A stretch of DNA of 64,000 nt, taken from assembly GCA_046233135.1 (NCBI GenBank), contig JBJXHN010000003.1, forward strand, positions 186,001 through 250,000, read 5' to 3'. Both the position numbers and the translations under genes were made by a program. This DNA comes from JBJXHN01 sp046233135. GTDB taxonomy: Bacteria > Pseudomonadota > Alphaproteobacteria > Rhodospirillales > Rhodospirillaceae. Shown here piece after piece: positions 35,277 to 45,070 of the stretch; the first letter of the stretch is position 1; each line of letters begins with the position of its first letter. The notes beneath the pieces were generated by a model that did no database searches, was not told where the DNA came from, and saw only the letters and a list, made by a program, of their open reading frames with translations.

Positions 35277-35692
35277 ATGAGCGACGCCTTTCTCTGTGAC
35301 GCCCGGCGCACCCCCTTCGGCCGCTACGGCGGCGCCTTGTCCCACGAAGGCGGCCCATGGGGTGGTTTCGATGCCGGAGACGGCCGAAAACATGGCCGAC
35401 GACCATGACATCAGCCGCGCCGACCAGGATGCCTTCGCGCTCCGCAGCCAGGAGAAGGCCGCCGCCATCGCCTCGGGCCGGCTGGCGCAAGAGACCTGCC
35501 CGGCAACTATCCTCCGGCGCAAGGGTGACCCGCTGGTAATCGACACCGACGAGCACCCCCGCGCTGGAGGCTCTGGGGTGCCTGAAGAGGGTGGGGCGCC
35601 CGGACGGCACGGCGACGGCGGGGGTCCCACCACGCGTGATGGGGATGGGACCGGCGCCGGCATCGCGCAAGGCCTGCACAATGATGCGGTGA
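35277..35692 (+). pseudogene. Remnant of 3-oxoadipyl-CoA thiolase gene (paaJ/pcaF)
   Basis: Three pieces of one thiolase are found in order but in three different frames. MSDAFLCDARRTPFGRYGG at 35277 is the intact N-terminus. From ~35340 another frame gives SMPETAENMADDHDISRADQDAFALRSQEKAA and RRKGDPLVIDTDEHPR, normally about residues 200-260; the region with the active-site Cys (~residue 90) is gone. From ~35565 a third frame reads LEALGCLKRVGRPDGTATAG, then jumps to PRVMGMGPAPASRK, then a stop. So at least two deletions and two frameshifts. It sits 19 bases after paaH, where the functional gene is expected. Confidence 0.88.
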
Positions 35693-35954
35693 ACCACAGG
35701 CTCCTCAACCATGCCCCCAACCTTTTTGCCGGGAATGCGCCATCGGCCGGCTGGGGTGCTTGCCTGATCCTCCAAAGAGTTGCCCGATCCCCCGAACCTG
35801 CGCCTTGCCGCTGGCGATGGCAGGTATCGCCCCTTACCTCTGAGATCAGGCGACGTCCCGGCCGGGTCCCGCTCCATGCGGGCGTGGATCCCCGGGCCGT
35901 TTCCGTCCCCTCCCGACGAGGGGCGGCGACAGCATTCCCCAAGGAGCCCCGACC

Positions 35955-36413
<459 letters not shown>

Positions 36414-36416
36414 TCC

Positions 36417-38636
36417 ATGTTGCCCAGACCCCTACGCTCCCTGATCCGCCCCGTCCGCTCCGGCGGCGTCTCGCGACGCGGTTTCCTGCTTGGCGCCGCG
36501 GCGACCACGGCCGGTTTCGCCGTCGGCTTCAGCCCGCTGGCCGGAAAGGCCGCCGATGGTGCCGCCGAGGCTGGAAACGCCGCCACCCCCAACCCCTTCG
36601 AAGCCTATGTGACCATTGCCGAGGACGGCGCGGTCACCATCCTGTCGTCGCAGTTCGACATGGGCCAGGGCTCCTATCACGGCATCGCCACTCTGGTGGT
36701 CGAAGAACTGGACGCCGACTGGGATGCTATCACCGTGGTCGGCGCCACAGGCGCCCCCAGCCTTTACGGCAACCTGGCCTGGGGCGGCGCGGCCCAGGGC
36801 ACGGGCGGGTCCACCACCATCTTCACCTCGTGGGACCGCTACCGCACCGCCGGCGCGACCGCCAGGCGCATGCTGGTGGATGCCGCTGCCGAGGCATGGT
36901 CGGTGCCGGCGTCGGAAATCACCGTCTCCAAGGGCGTCATCAGCCACGCCGGATCAGGCCGCTCGTCCGGCTTCGGGGCCTTTGCCAAGGCCGCCGCCGG
37001 CCGCCCGGTACCCGCCGAGGTGACGCTGAAGACCCCCGACCAGTGGACCGTGATCGGCAACCCGGACGTCCATCGCTACGACGCCAAGGGCAAGACCACC
37101 GGCGAGCAGCAGTTCACCATCGATGTCACGCTGCCCGACATGCTGACCGCCGTGATGATCCATCCGCCCCGCTTCGGCGCCACCGTGGCCTCGTTTGACG
37201 CGACCCAGGCGAAGTCCATGCCCGGCGTGGTCGACGTGGTGGCCATCCCGCGGGGCATCGCCGTGGTGGGCAAGGACATGTGGTCGGCCCTGAAGGGTCG
37301 GGACGGCGTCACCGTCACCTGGGATGAATCGAAGGCCGAAATGCGGGGCTCGGCGGAGCTGATGGCTGAATACCGCGATCAGGCCACCAAGGCGCCGCAG
37401 GTGATGGCCCGCGAAGACGGCGATGCCGCCGGCGTGCTGGCCTCTGCCGGCAAGGTCTTCGAGTCCACCTTCGAATTCCCCTATCTGGCCCATGCGGCCA
37501 TGGAGCCCCTGAACGCCGTGGCCCGCAAGGGCGAGGACGGCACCGTGGAAGTCTGGGCCGGCCACCAGATGCCCACCGTTTACCAGTACCTGATTTCCGA
37601 AACCGCCGGCGTAGCACCGGATAAGGTTCAGCTGCACATCATGAAAACCGGTGGCAGCTTCGGCCGGCGTGCCGTCGCCGACGGGGACGTGATCGTCGAA
37701 GCGGTCGCCATCGCCAAGGCCCTGGACTGGAAAGCCCCGGTGAAGGTGCAGTGGACCCGCGAGAATGACATGCGTGGCGGCCGCTACCGCCCCGCCTATG
37801 TCCACCACATGCGCGCCGCCGTCGGGGACGACGGCCTGCCGGTGGCCTGGGAGCATCACATCGTCGGCCAGTCCATCGTCGGCGGCACGCCCTTCGCGGG
37901 CATGATCCAGCACGGTGTGGATCCCACTTCGGTGGAAGGGGCGTCGAACCTGCCTTATACCGTCCCCAACCTGTCCGTCGGCCTGACCACCACCGAAGTC
38001 GGCGTACCGGTGCTGTGGTGGCGCTCCGTCGGCTCCACCCACACCGCCTATGCCACCGAAGTATTCCTGGACGAACTGGCCGCCTCCACCGGCGCCGATC
38101 CGGTGGACTTGCGCCTGGGGCTGCTGAAGGATCACCCGCGCCATGCCGGCGTGCTGAAGCTGGCCGCCGAAAAGGCCGACTGGGGCACCGCGCCACCGGA
38201 AGGGCGCTTCCGGGGCATTTCCGTCCACGAAAGCTTCCACTCCTACGTGGCCCAGGTGGTGGAGATCTCCATGGACGGCGGCATGCCCAAGGTCCACAAG
38301 GTGGTGGTCGCCGTGGACGTGGGCATCCCCGTCAATCCCGACACCATCAAGGCCCAGGTGGAAGGTGGCGTGGGCTTTGCGCTCGGGGCCGTGCTGCAGG
38401 AAGCCGTCACGTTGAACGAAGGCAAGGTGGAGTCCGCCAACTACGACACCTATCGCCCCCTGCGCCTGAACCAGATGCCGGAGATCGAGGTGCATATCGT
38501 CCCCAGCACCGAACCGCCCACGGGCATCGGCGAACCGGGCGTGCCGCCGCTTGGTCCGGCGCTGGCCAACGCCGTGGCCGCCGCCACCGGCCGGCGGGTT
38601 CGGGTTCTGCCCTTCGAACAGGGTCTGTCCGCCTGA
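36417..38636 (+). CDS. iorB: Molybdopterin-binding subunit, isoquinoline 1-oxidoreductase beta-like
   Basis: A 739-aa catalytic subunit of the xanthine dehydrogenase family. Residues ~15-40 are a twin-arginine signal (SRRGFLLGAAATTAGF), so the pair is likely exported folded to the periplasm. Family segments: LSSQFDMGQGSYHGIATLVVEELD, FPYLAHAAMEPLNAVA, GGSFGRRAVADGDVIVEAVAIAK, VLWWRSVGSTHTAYATEVFLDELA and IGEPGVPPLGPALANAV with the catalytic Glu (GEPG). Substrate could be an N-heterocycle or aldehyde; 'isoquinoline' only names the closest family. Gene overlaps closely with the Fe-S subunit (three-base gap). Confidence 0.85.
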   Translation: MLPRPLRSLIRPVRSGGVSRRGFLLGAAATTAGFAVGFSPLAGKAADGAAEAGNAATPNPFEAYVTIAEDGAVTILSSQFDMGQGSYHGIATLVVEELDADWDAITVVGATGAPSLYGNLAWGGAAQGTGGSTTIFTSWDRYRTAGATARRMLVDAAAEAWSVPASEITVSKGVISHAGSGRSSGFGAFAKAAAGRPVPAEVTLKTPDQWTVIGNPDVHRYDAKGKTTGEQQFTIDVTLPDMLTAVMIHPPRFGATVASFDATQAKSMPGVVDVVAIPRGIAVVGKDMWSALKGRDGVTVTWDESKAEMRGSAELMAEYRDQATKAPQVMAREDGDAAGVLASAGKVFESTFEFPYLAHAAMEPLNAVARKGEDGTVEVWAGHQMPTVYQYLISETAGVAPDKVQLHIMKTGGSFGRRAVADGDVIVEAVAIAKALDWKAPVKVQWTRENDMRGGRYRPAYVHHMRAAVGDDGLPVAWEHHIVGQSIVGGTPFAGMIQHGVDPTSVEGASNLPYTVPNLSVGLTTTEVGVPVLWWRSVGSTHTAYATEVFLDELAASTGADPVDLRLGLLKDHPRHAGVLKLAAEKADWGTAPPEGRFRGISVHESFHSYVAQVVEISMDGGMPKVHKVVVAVDVGIPVNPDTIKAQVEGGVGFALGAVLQEAVTLNEGKVESANYDTYRPLRLNQMPEIEVHIVPSTEPPTGIGEPGVPPLGPALANAVAAATGRRVRVLPFEQGLSA

Positions 38637-38667
38637 CGGAATGCCGGCCCTGAAGGCAAACGAAAGC

Positions 38668-38701
38668 CGCCCGGCCTCCTTACGGAGGCCGGGCGTTTTC
38701 T
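38668..38701 (+). terminator. Intrinsic terminator after iorB
   Basis: A 12-bp stem CGCCCGGCCTCC / GGAGGCCGGGCG (38668-38679, 38684-38695) with loop TTAC and then TTTTC, between converging iorB and the PepSY gene. Confidence 0.85.
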
Positions 38702-38704
38702 GTT

Positions 38705-40069
38705 CTACACCGGCCGCAAGCGTGCCTTCATGCCCAGCGCCAGCTCGACGGCCAGGACCACCAGCAGCGACAGCCCGACCAGCGGAAAGAACAGCCCGGC
38801 GGCGACGGCCATCCCCAGCACCGTCCCCGGAACACGCCAGCCGGCCGGAAGGCTCGGCGCACCGAGGGACCCCGCAGGACGCCGCTTCCACCACATCACC
38901 ACCGCCGAGACGGCCAGCAGCACCACCGCCAGACAGGCCAGCAGCAGCACGATCTGGTTGATCAGACCGAATTCCTGGCCCATGTGCACGCTGATGCTCC
39001 ATTCCGCCGCCCGGCCCAGCGCCCCAAGGTCGGCGAAGCCCATGTCGAACAGCACCTGCCCCGTGTACTGGTCCAGATGGATGATCCGTTCCTGCGACAC
39101 GTCATCGGGATAGACGGAAGCGGTAAAGACCCCTTCCGGCCCGCTAGGCATGGCCAGCACATATCCCGGATGGATGCCCATCGCCTCCACGGTCCCGACC
39201 ACCGCATCGACACCGGCAGGCACCACGCCGGCAGGCCGGGAAACGGCCTCGGACACGGGCATGGGCTGGTTCTCGATGATCCACGGCGCGTGCTCCAGGG
39301 CCTCGCCCACCGGCACAGTCGAGGTCGGGTATGTGTCCCAGTAGCCATCGGGCATGCCCAGTCCCATGGCATAGGACAGATCATAGAATTGCTTGCCCCA
39401 GATCCCGGACCAGGGCAGCCCGGTCAGGGCCAGAAAGACGATAAAGACCGCCGTGTAGATCCCCGTCACCGCATGCAGGTCCCGCCAGAACGGGCGCCCC
39501 CTGGTGCGCCTCGGCCGCAGGACTCCGACGGCACGCCCGCGAGGCCACCACAGGTAAACGCCGGTGGCGACCAGCAGAATCGCCCAGCCGGCCACGGCCT
39601 CGACGATCCGGTTTCCCAGCCAGCCCACATATTCCAGACTGTGCAGCTTGCGGACCACCCACATCGGCGGAGATCCGGCGAAACCGCCATCCCACAGGTC
39701 TCCCAGAATGGCGCCGGTATAGGGGTTGACGAAAATCACGTCCTTCACGCCGTCTTCTCCGGCGATCTTGACCTGGGCGGCCCGGTCTCGGGCCGCCGGC
39801 GGGGCGTAGGCCTTCAAGGTGCCCGGGTGCGCCTCCAGGGCGCGGGCGATCATGTCCGACGGCGCAAGCGGTGCCGCGACACCCGGCTCCACCCGACGGA
39901 AATCCCCGTAGAGGATATCGTTGATCTCGTCCTTGAAAAGATAGAGCGCACCGGTCATGGCGATCAGGACCATGACGGGCAAGACAATCAGCCCCGCATA
40001 GAAATGCCAGCGCCAGATAGCACGATACAGCGCGGAGGGCGGCGCCCCCCTCGATAGGGTTTCGGTCAT
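38705..40069 (-). CDS. PepSY-associated transmembrane protein
   Basis: A 454-aa membrane protein: RAIWRWHFYAGLIVLPVMVLIAMTGALYLFKDEI opens helix one, WVVRKLHSLEYVGWLGNRIVEAVAGWAILLVATGVYLWWP and FWRDLHAVTGIYTAVFIVFLALTGLPWSGIWG follow, a periplasmic PepSY-like stretch, and two C-terminal helices. Conserved His residues in the helices suggest haem or metal handling. These proteins often accompany iron or siderophore uptake and act as ferric reductases in some cases. It is followed upstream by a DUF2946-like gene; both lie next to feo. Confidence 0.8.
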   Translation of the reverse strand: MTETLSRGAPPSALYRAIWRWHFYAGLIVLPVMVLIAMTGALYLFKDEINDILYGDFRRVEPGVAAPLAPSDMIARALEAHPGTLKAYAPPAARDRAAQVKIAGEDGVKDVIFVNPYTGAILGDLWDGGFAGSPPMWVVRKLHSLEYVGWLGNRIVEAVAGWAILLVATGVYLWWPRGRAVGVLRPRRTRGRPFWRDLHAVTGIYTAVFIVFLALTGLPWSGIWGKQFYDLSYAMGLGMPDGYWDTYPTSTVPVGEALEHAPWIIENQPMPVSEAVSRPAGVVPAGVDAVVGTVEAMGIHPGYVLAMPSGPEGVFTASVYPDDVSQERIIHLDQYTGQVLFDMGFADLGALGRAAEWSISVHMGQEFGLINQIVLLLACLAVVLLAVSAVVMWWKRRPAGSLGAPSLPAGWRVPGTVLGMAVAAGLFFPLVGLSLLVVLAVELALGMKARLRPV

Positions 40070-40142
40070 GAGGTTTATTCCATGGAAACGGGATAGCTTC
40101 CGTCCGCCTGGCCTGACGCCCGGCGGCAAAGCAATCCCATGG

Positions 40143-40559
40143 TCACCCGATGGGTGGGTACGGTTCGGAAACGGCGAGGTGGTCCGACCATCCCATCGGA
40201 GGCGCCCGCGCCTGAAACGGCGCCGGCCTGCGCGCATCGGGCACCGGCCGCACAACCCGCGGTCCCGAAAGCGGCCCATGGAAAACAGCGCCGACGATAA
40301 CCGGCGGCGACATGGGTTCGATCAGGTGAAAGTGCGACAGCCAGGGACAGGACTCGGTCTCATACGCAATCGGCGCATTGGGTTCCTGACCCGGCATGGG
40401 GATGTAGACGATCGCACTGCCCGTGCAAAGCGCCACATAGCCCTCTTTCTCCGGCAGCCAGACCGAAGGCGCCAGAGTGCGGAGCAATAAGGCACAGGCC
40501 AGCACGAGGGAAAGCTGTATCCCCCGATACCTGACCCCACTATATTGCCTTTTTCTCAT
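40143..40559 (-). CDS. Small DUF2946-like membrane or exported protein
   Basis: A 138-aa protein with a single N-terminal hydrophobic segment (LSLVLACALLLRTLAPSVWLP) and then VALCTGSAIVYIPMPGQ. The LRxLxPxxWxP-plus-CTG pattern resembles DUF2946 proteins, often found with copper or iron uptake genes. Start ATG 40559 excludes an unlikely Arg-rich extension. Probably co-transcribed with the PepSY gene 73 bases downstream. Confidence 0.55.
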   Translation of the reverse strand: MRKRQYSGVRYRGIQLSLVLACALLLRTLAPSVWLPEKEGYVALCTGSAIVYIPMPGQEPNAPIAYETESCPWLSHFHLIEPMSPPVIVGAVFHGPLSGPRVVRPVPDARRPAPFQARAPPMGWSDHLAVSEPYPPIG

Positions 40560-40742
40560 AAGACATTCTAATAGCACAAAACCATGTCCGACACATCGGG
40601 CTTTCATACGCCGGCGACCCTTCATGTTCGCCGCCCTGTCCCCCTTCCTCGTTCCAGACGCCGGTCGTCGGGTTCGGACCTTTCCCCGGTACTGGCCCGC
40701 ATTTTTCACATATCAGATCGCCCCAAATAGCCATAAAAGGAA

Positions 40743-40764
40743 TGTTGATTATAATTCTCAATGC
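40743..40764. promoter_or_regulatory. Fur-like iron box upstream of feo
   Basis: TGTTGATTATAATTCTCAATGC reads on the other strand GAGAATTATAATCA, close to the Fur-family core GAGAAT-x-ATTATCA. Lies ~120 bases before feoA on the plus strand and ~185 bases before the DUF2946-like gene on the minus strand, so it could serve both. The remaining 320 bases of this gap hold nothing else I recognise. Confidence 0.6.
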
Positions 40765-40880
40765 GTGCAAGTCTCACTTGCGTCCATGAAACGGAGACAG
40801 TCTTCGTCCCCCGCCCGGCCCGGCCCCACCCGATCCGTTCCCGTGAGGCCGGCAGGGCTTTCCGCAGTGAGGGCCACGAC

Positions 40881-41123
40881 ATGCGTTCCATTCCCGCCAG
40901 CAAGGCCGCGCCCGGTTCCTACCGGGTGTCTGGCGTTCTGCTTCCCCCCGATGTGACGACGCGTCTGGGCGACCTGGGCCTGCGTCCGGGAATCGTGGTG
41001 ACCTTGCTACAGAACCAGGGCAGCGGCGGCACCCTGGTGGCTTGCGGCGACGCCCGCGTGGCCCTGGATGCCGATACCGCCGCCCGTGTCCGCCTCGTCA
41101 CCCTGGAAGGAGAGGCCTCATGA
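40881..41123 (+). CDS. feoA: FeoA domain protein, first copy
   Basis: An 80-aa SH3-like FeoA protein (GSYRVSGVLLPPDVTTRLGDLGLRPGIVVTLLQNQGSGGTLVACGDARVALDADTA). Cytosolic, thought to interact with FeoB and affect its GTPase-dependent Fe2+ transport. Start ATG 40881; TGA overlaps the next ATG. Confidence 0.85.
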   Translation: MRSIPASKAAPGSYRVSGVLLPPDVTTRLGDLGLRPGIVVTLLQNQGSGGTLVACGDARVALDADTAARVRLVTLEGEAS

Positions 41124-41347
41124 GCATCCGCACCATGCAGCCCGGCGACGAACTGAAAGTGCTGGGGTATGAAAAAGGCAACAGGGACTACCGCCAGAAG
41201 CTGTTGTCCATGGGGCTGGTGCCAGGCACCAGTTTCACCGTCACCCGCGTCGCCCCCCTGGGCGATCCGGTGGAGATCAGGCTTCGCGGGTTTTCCATGA
41301 GCCTGCGCCGGGCCGAGGCCGATACCCTGAAGGTGGAGCGACTGTGA
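41120..41347 (+). CDS. feoA: FeoA domain protein, second copy
   Basis: A 75-aa FeoA protein (LKVLGYEKGNRDYRQKLLSMGLVPGTSFTVTRVAPLGDPVEIRLRGFSMSLRRAEADTLKVE), closer to the classical FeoA consensus than the first copy. Begins with ATGA overlap from the first feoA. Two FeoA proteins before FeoB are a known variant arrangement. Confidence 0.88.
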   Translation: MSIRTMQPGDELKVLGYEKGNRDYRQKLLSMGLVPGTSFTVTRVAPLGDPVEIRLRGFSMSLRRAEADTLKVERL

Positions 41348-41348
41348 C

Positions 41349-43673
41349 ATGACCGGAATCACGATCGGAGTGGTGGGCAATCCCAATTGCGGCAAGACCA
41401 CCCTGTTCAACGCCCTGACCGGATCGACCCAGCAGGTGGGCAACTGGCCCGGGGTCACCGTCGAAAAGAAGGTGGGCGCGTTCACCCACGCCGGCACCCG
41501 CTGCACGGTGGTTGACCTTCCCGGGGTCTATTCCCTGGGCGTGGTTTCCACCACCTCGGAAGACGAACGGGTCGCCCGCGATTACGTGCTGGCCGGCGAA
41601 GCCGATCTGGTGGTCAACATCGTCGATGCCTCCAACATGGAACGGAACCTCTATCTGACCGCGCAGCTGCTGGAGATGCGGGTCCCGCTGGTGGTGGTGC
41701 TCAACATGATGGACATCGCCCACGACCGGGGGCTGGAGATCGACATTGCCGAAATGTCCGCCCGCCTGGGCTGCCCGGTGGTGCCGGTGGTCGCCACCCG
41801 CCGGCGGGGGCTGGACGACATCCGCAGCGCCATCCTCGCCATGGCCGCCGATCCGCGCCTGCCCGATGTGACCATCCCCTACCCCGAGGAGATCACCCCC
41901 CATATCGACGCCCTGGCCGCCGAGGTCGCAGCAAAGGTGCCGGCGGACGCCGGACATCCGGTCTGGCTGGCCACCAAGCTGCTGGAAGGGGATATGGGGG
42001 CGCGCTCTGCTGCCCGCGCCGTCCCCGAAGCCTCCATTGCCAGCCGTATCGCGGCCATTGAAGAGGCCACGGACGACGAAGCGGACATCCTGATCGCCGA
42101 CGCCCGCTTCGGCTACATCACCGCCCTGGTGGCGGCCAGCGTGCGCCGCCCGCGCGAGGCATCGCGCACCCTGTCGGACCGCATTGATCAGCTGGTGCTG
42201 AACCGGGTGCTGGGGATCCCGCTGTTCCTGGGCATGATGTATTTGATGTTCCTGTTCACCATCAACGTGGGCGGGGCCTTCATCGATTTCTTCGACCAAG
42301 CCTTCAGTGTCGTCCTGGTCGACGGCCTGTCCCGGCTGCTGGGAACCATCGGAGCGCCGGACTGGTTCGTGGTGCTGGCCGCGGAAGGGGCCGGCGGCGG
42401 GATCACCACCGTGGCCACCTTCGTGCCGGTGATCGCCGCCCTGTTCCTGTTCCTCTCGGTGCTGGAAGATTCCGGCTATATGGCCCGGGCGGCCTTCGTC
42501 ATGGACCGGGCGATGCGCGCCATCGGCCTGCCGGGCAAGGCCTTCGTGCCGATGATTGTCGGCTTCGGCTGCAACGTGCCCTCGATCATGGCCACCCGTA
42601 CCCTGGAACACCGGCGGGACCGGGTGCTGGCGACGATGATGGCACCCTTCATGTCCTGCGGAGCCCGCCTGCCGGTCTATGCCCTGTTCGCCGCCGTGTT
42701 CTTTCCCGTCGGCGGGCAGAACGTCGTCTTCGGCCTTTATCTGCTCGGCATTCTCTTCGCCGTCGGCACCGGGCTGATGCTCAAGCACTCCCTGCTGCGC
42801 GGCGAGGCCTCGGCCTTCGTCATGGAACTGCCGCCCTACCACATGCCGACCCTGGGCGCGGTGCTGATCCGCTCCTGGACCCGCCTGCGCGGCTTTATTC
42901 TGCGGGCCAGCCGGGTGATCGTGCCCATGGTCATCATCCTCAGCTTCTTCAACGCGCTGGGCACCAACGGAACGTTCGGCAACCAGGACAGCCAGGATTC
43001 CGTGCTGGCGGCGACCAGCCGGGTGCTGATGCCGGTCTTCGAGCCGATGGGGGTCACCTCCGACAACTGGCCGGCCGCCGTCGGCCTGGTCACCGGCCTG
43101 TTCGCCAAGGAAGCGGTGGTCGGCACTCTGAACAGCCTCTACAGCCAGATGGACGAAGCCGCCGCCGGCGGTGCCGGGGACGAAGCCTTCGACCTGGGCG
43201 CCGGCCTGTGGGGGGCGGTGCTGACCATTCCGGAAAACCTCTCCGACCTTGCCTCGGCCTTCACCGACCCGCTGGGGATCGACGTCTCGTATGTCGCCGA
43301 CCGCCAGGCCGCCGCCGAGGAACTGGAGGTGGGCGACGCCGCCTTCGGCGCCATGGCCGCCGGCTTCGCCGGCCCGGCCGGGGCGTTCGCCTACATGCTG
43401 CTGATCCTGCTGTATGTGCCCTGCGTGGCGGCCCTGGGAGCGATGGCCCACGAAGTCGGGCTGAAGTGGACGGTCTTCAGCGCCGCCTGGACCACCGGCC
43501 TGGGCTATTGCGCCTCTGTCGTCTTCTTCCAGGCCAGCCGCCTGTCCACCGCACCGGCCGAAGCCGGCCTGATCATTGCCGTTGCCCTGGGTCTTCTGGG
43601 GCTCGTGGTGGTGACCCTGCGCATCGTCAGCCGGACGGCCATCACCCAAAGCGCCACGGCACCGGCCGAATAG
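41349..43673 (+). CDS. feoB: Ferrous iron transporter FeoB
   Basis: A 774-aa inner-membrane Fe2+ transporter. The N-terminal G domain has G1 GNPNCGKTTLFNALTG, G3 DLPGVYSL and G4 LNMMD; after a helical spacer come the Gate domains with PFMSCGARLPVY and FVPMIVGFGCNVPSIMATRTLE, each holding the conserved Cys, and C-terminal helices (GLVTGLFAKEAVVGTLNSLY). Full length. Operon with two feoA genes and feoC, probably iron-repressed. Confidence 0.95.
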   Translation: MTGITIGVVGNPNCGKTTLFNALTGSTQQVGNWPGVTVEKKVGAFTHAGTRCTVVDLPGVYSLGVVSTTSEDERVARDYVLAGEADLVVNIVDASNMERNLYLTAQLLEMRVPLVVVLNMMDIAHDRGLEIDIAEMSARLGCPVVPVVATRRRGLDDIRSAILAMAADPRLPDVTIPYPEEITPHIDALAAEVAAKVPADAGHPVWLATKLLEGDMGARSAARAVPEASIASRIAAIEEATDDEADILIADARFGYITALVAASVRRPREASRTLSDRIDQLVLNRVLGIPLFLGMMYLMFLFTINVGGAFIDFFDQAFSVVLVDGLSRLLGTIGAPDWFVVLAAEGAGGGITTVATFVPVIAALFLFLSVLEDSGYMARAAFVMDRAMRAIGLPGKAFVPMIVGFGCNVPSIMATRTLEHRRDRVLATMMAPFMSCGARLPVYALFAAVFFPVGGQNVVFGLYLLGILFAVGTGLMLKHSLLRGEASAFVMELPPYHMPTLGAVLIRSWTRLRGFILRASRVIVPMVIILSFFNALGTNGTFGNQDSQDSVLAATSRVLMPVFEPMGVTSDNWPAAVGLVTGLFAKEAVVGTLNSLYSQMDEAAAGGAGDEAFDLGAGLWGAVLTIPENLSDLASAFTDPLGIDVSYVADRQAAAEELEVGDAAFGAMAAGFAGPAGAFAYMLLILLYVPCVAALGAMAHEVGLKWTVFSAAWTTGLGYCASVVFFQASRLSTAPAEAGLIIAVALGLLGLVVVTLRIVSRTAITQSATAPAE

Positions 43674-43692
43674 GAAAAGGGAGGGCAGCACC

Positions 43693-43935
43693 ATGGCCAC
43701 GCTCTCGGACGTCCGCCGCTTTCTGCGGGATCATCACCGGGCTTCCCTGGCCGAAATCGCCCTTGGGGTGGGGAGCGCACCGGACGCGACCCGCGCCCTC
43801 CTGGACATCTGGCTGGAAAAGCAGCGGGTGCGGCGCATCGTCGCCCCCTGCGCCGGCTCTTGCGGCCAAAGCTGTTGTTCGGAAACGACGATGACCGAAA
43901 CCTACGAATGGATCGAACCACCGCCGATGCATTGA
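43693..43935 (+). CDS. feoC: FeoC-like protein
   Basis: An 80-aa winged-helix-like protein, LSDVRRFLRDHHRASLAEIALGVGSAPDATRALLDIWLEKQRVRRI, followed by a Cys cluster APCAGSCGQSCCSE. Position right after feoB and the Cys motif mark it as FeoC, which in some bacteria carries an oxygen-sensitive Fe-S cluster and controls FeoB stability. Confidence 0.8.
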   Translation: MATLSDVRRFLRDHHRASLAEIALGVGSAPDATRALLDIWLEKQRVRRIVAPCAGSCGQSCCSETTMTETYEWIEPPPMH

Positions 43936-43952
43936 GAATCGGTCGGGAAGGA

Positions 43953-44939
43953 TCAGCCGGCTGCCGCTGACACCGGCGCCTTGTCGGGGACCGGAGCCTC
44001 CGCCTCCACCTCTTCCACCCGGGGCTGACGGCCCGGTCCCTTGACGGCCTGCCAGAAGGTCACGCAGCTTTTGCGGTAGACCGGATCGCTGGCCTTCAGT
44101 TCCTGATGCAGGGCCTTCAGGTTATGATAGGGCACGCCGGCATACATGTGATGGGCGGTGTGGAACCGCAGGCTGATCGGCTGGGTAATCACGCCGATGG
44201 GGGCTTCGACGGTAAAGCTGTCGATCTTGTGGTCCAGCCGGGTGGTCTTGTCCTTGTACTCGATCATCGCATGTTCCAGCGGCACCCGCAGGGTGGTCAG
44301 GAACCAGCCGACGATCATCACGCCGCAGAACAGCGGAATCGTCTGCGGCAGGACGATCGCATACAGGGTGTACATCACCAGGTAATAGCGGCTGAGCACC
44401 ACGGCAGAGCGCGTATGCTCGTCCGACACGATGGCGCCCGTCGTGTGGCCCTTGGAGCGCAGGAAGTTTTCCACCGCCGTTTCCATGCGCTGGCCGAAAA
44501 TGGCCGTCCCGATCATCAGCAGGACATTGAAGAACGGCACGATCAGCGGAATCACCACCAGCACGAAAAAGGCCAGCTTGCGATCACTGCGCAGCAGCAG
44601 ATATTGCGGATCCTCCGGCGTGCCGAAGACGCCGATGGAATGGTGGGTCAGATGGGGCTTGATGAAGCGGACCGAGGGGATGCACAGGATGCCCCCCACG
44701 GTCAGGTCCCAAATCCGGGTGAACAGTTTCATCTGCGATTTGTTGTACTGGTGGCTGATCTCGTGCAGGAACACACCGGCCCGGTGGATCGAAATCACGC
44801 AGATCACGAAGTAGGCGGCAAACAGCGCCCCTTCGGTATGCATGCAGGCGTAGAAGGTATAGAAGAAGATGAACAGCGCGGCGAAAAAGTCGCAGTAGTA
44901 GGTCGCCATGCTTATTTCGTAATATTTTCTGTCGATCAT
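43953..44939 (-). CDS. Fatty acid desaturase-like membrane protein
   Basis: A 328-aa membrane protein with three His boxes of the desaturase/hydroxylase superfamily: HEISHQYN, HLTHHS and HTAHHMYAG, plus four or more hydrophobic helices. These boxes hold a di-iron site that inserts oxygen or removes hydrogens from a lipid chain. ATG 44939 follows GGGGAAGGGGACG. It lies downstream of, and on the same strand as, the metallo-beta-lactamase-fold gene, but a strong terminator separates them, so it may be transcribed alone. Substrate unknown. Confidence 0.75.
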   Translation of the reverse strand: MIDRKYYEISMATYYCDFFAALFIFFYTFYACMHTEGALFAAYFVICVISIHRAGVFLHEISHQYNKSQMKLFTRIWDLTVGGILCIPSVRFIKPHLTHHSIGVFGTPEDPQYLLLRSDRKLAFFVLVVIPLIVPFFNVLLMIGTAIFGQRMETAVENFLRSKGHTTGAIVSDEHTRSAVVLSRYYLVMYTLYAIVLPQTIPLFCGVMIVGWFLTTLRVPLEHAMIEYKDKTTRLDHKIDSFTVEAPIGVITQPISLRFHTAHHMYAGVPYHNLKALHQELKASDPVYRKSCVTFWQAVKGPGRQPRVEEVEAEAPVPDKAPVSAAAG

Positions 44940-45070
44940 CGTCCCCTTCCCCCTGGCGAGACCCGGAACGGGCATGCCCCCGTCCGCCCTGCGCGCCAGT
45001 AGACCCCCAACCCTTCAACCCGTCCAGCCCCGGATTGTGAAGGATCGCGTCGCATCAGTGGATTTTCTCC

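Noticed and set aside
32877..35942. 1021-aa ORF on the minus strand over paaG-paaH
   Set aside because: Antisense shadow of two well-supported crotonase/dehydrogenase genes; Gly/His/Gln-rich low-complexity translation with no family resemblance, common at this GC.
40540..40549. CTATAT-TGCC before the DUF2946-like gene as a tenth BoxR site
   Set aside because: Only one degenerate half-site, no second TGCA-like core, and the gene has no benzoate link.
41277..43700. 807-aa minus-strand ORF over feoB
   Set aside because: Shadow of feoB; the plus strand has all FeoB motifs.
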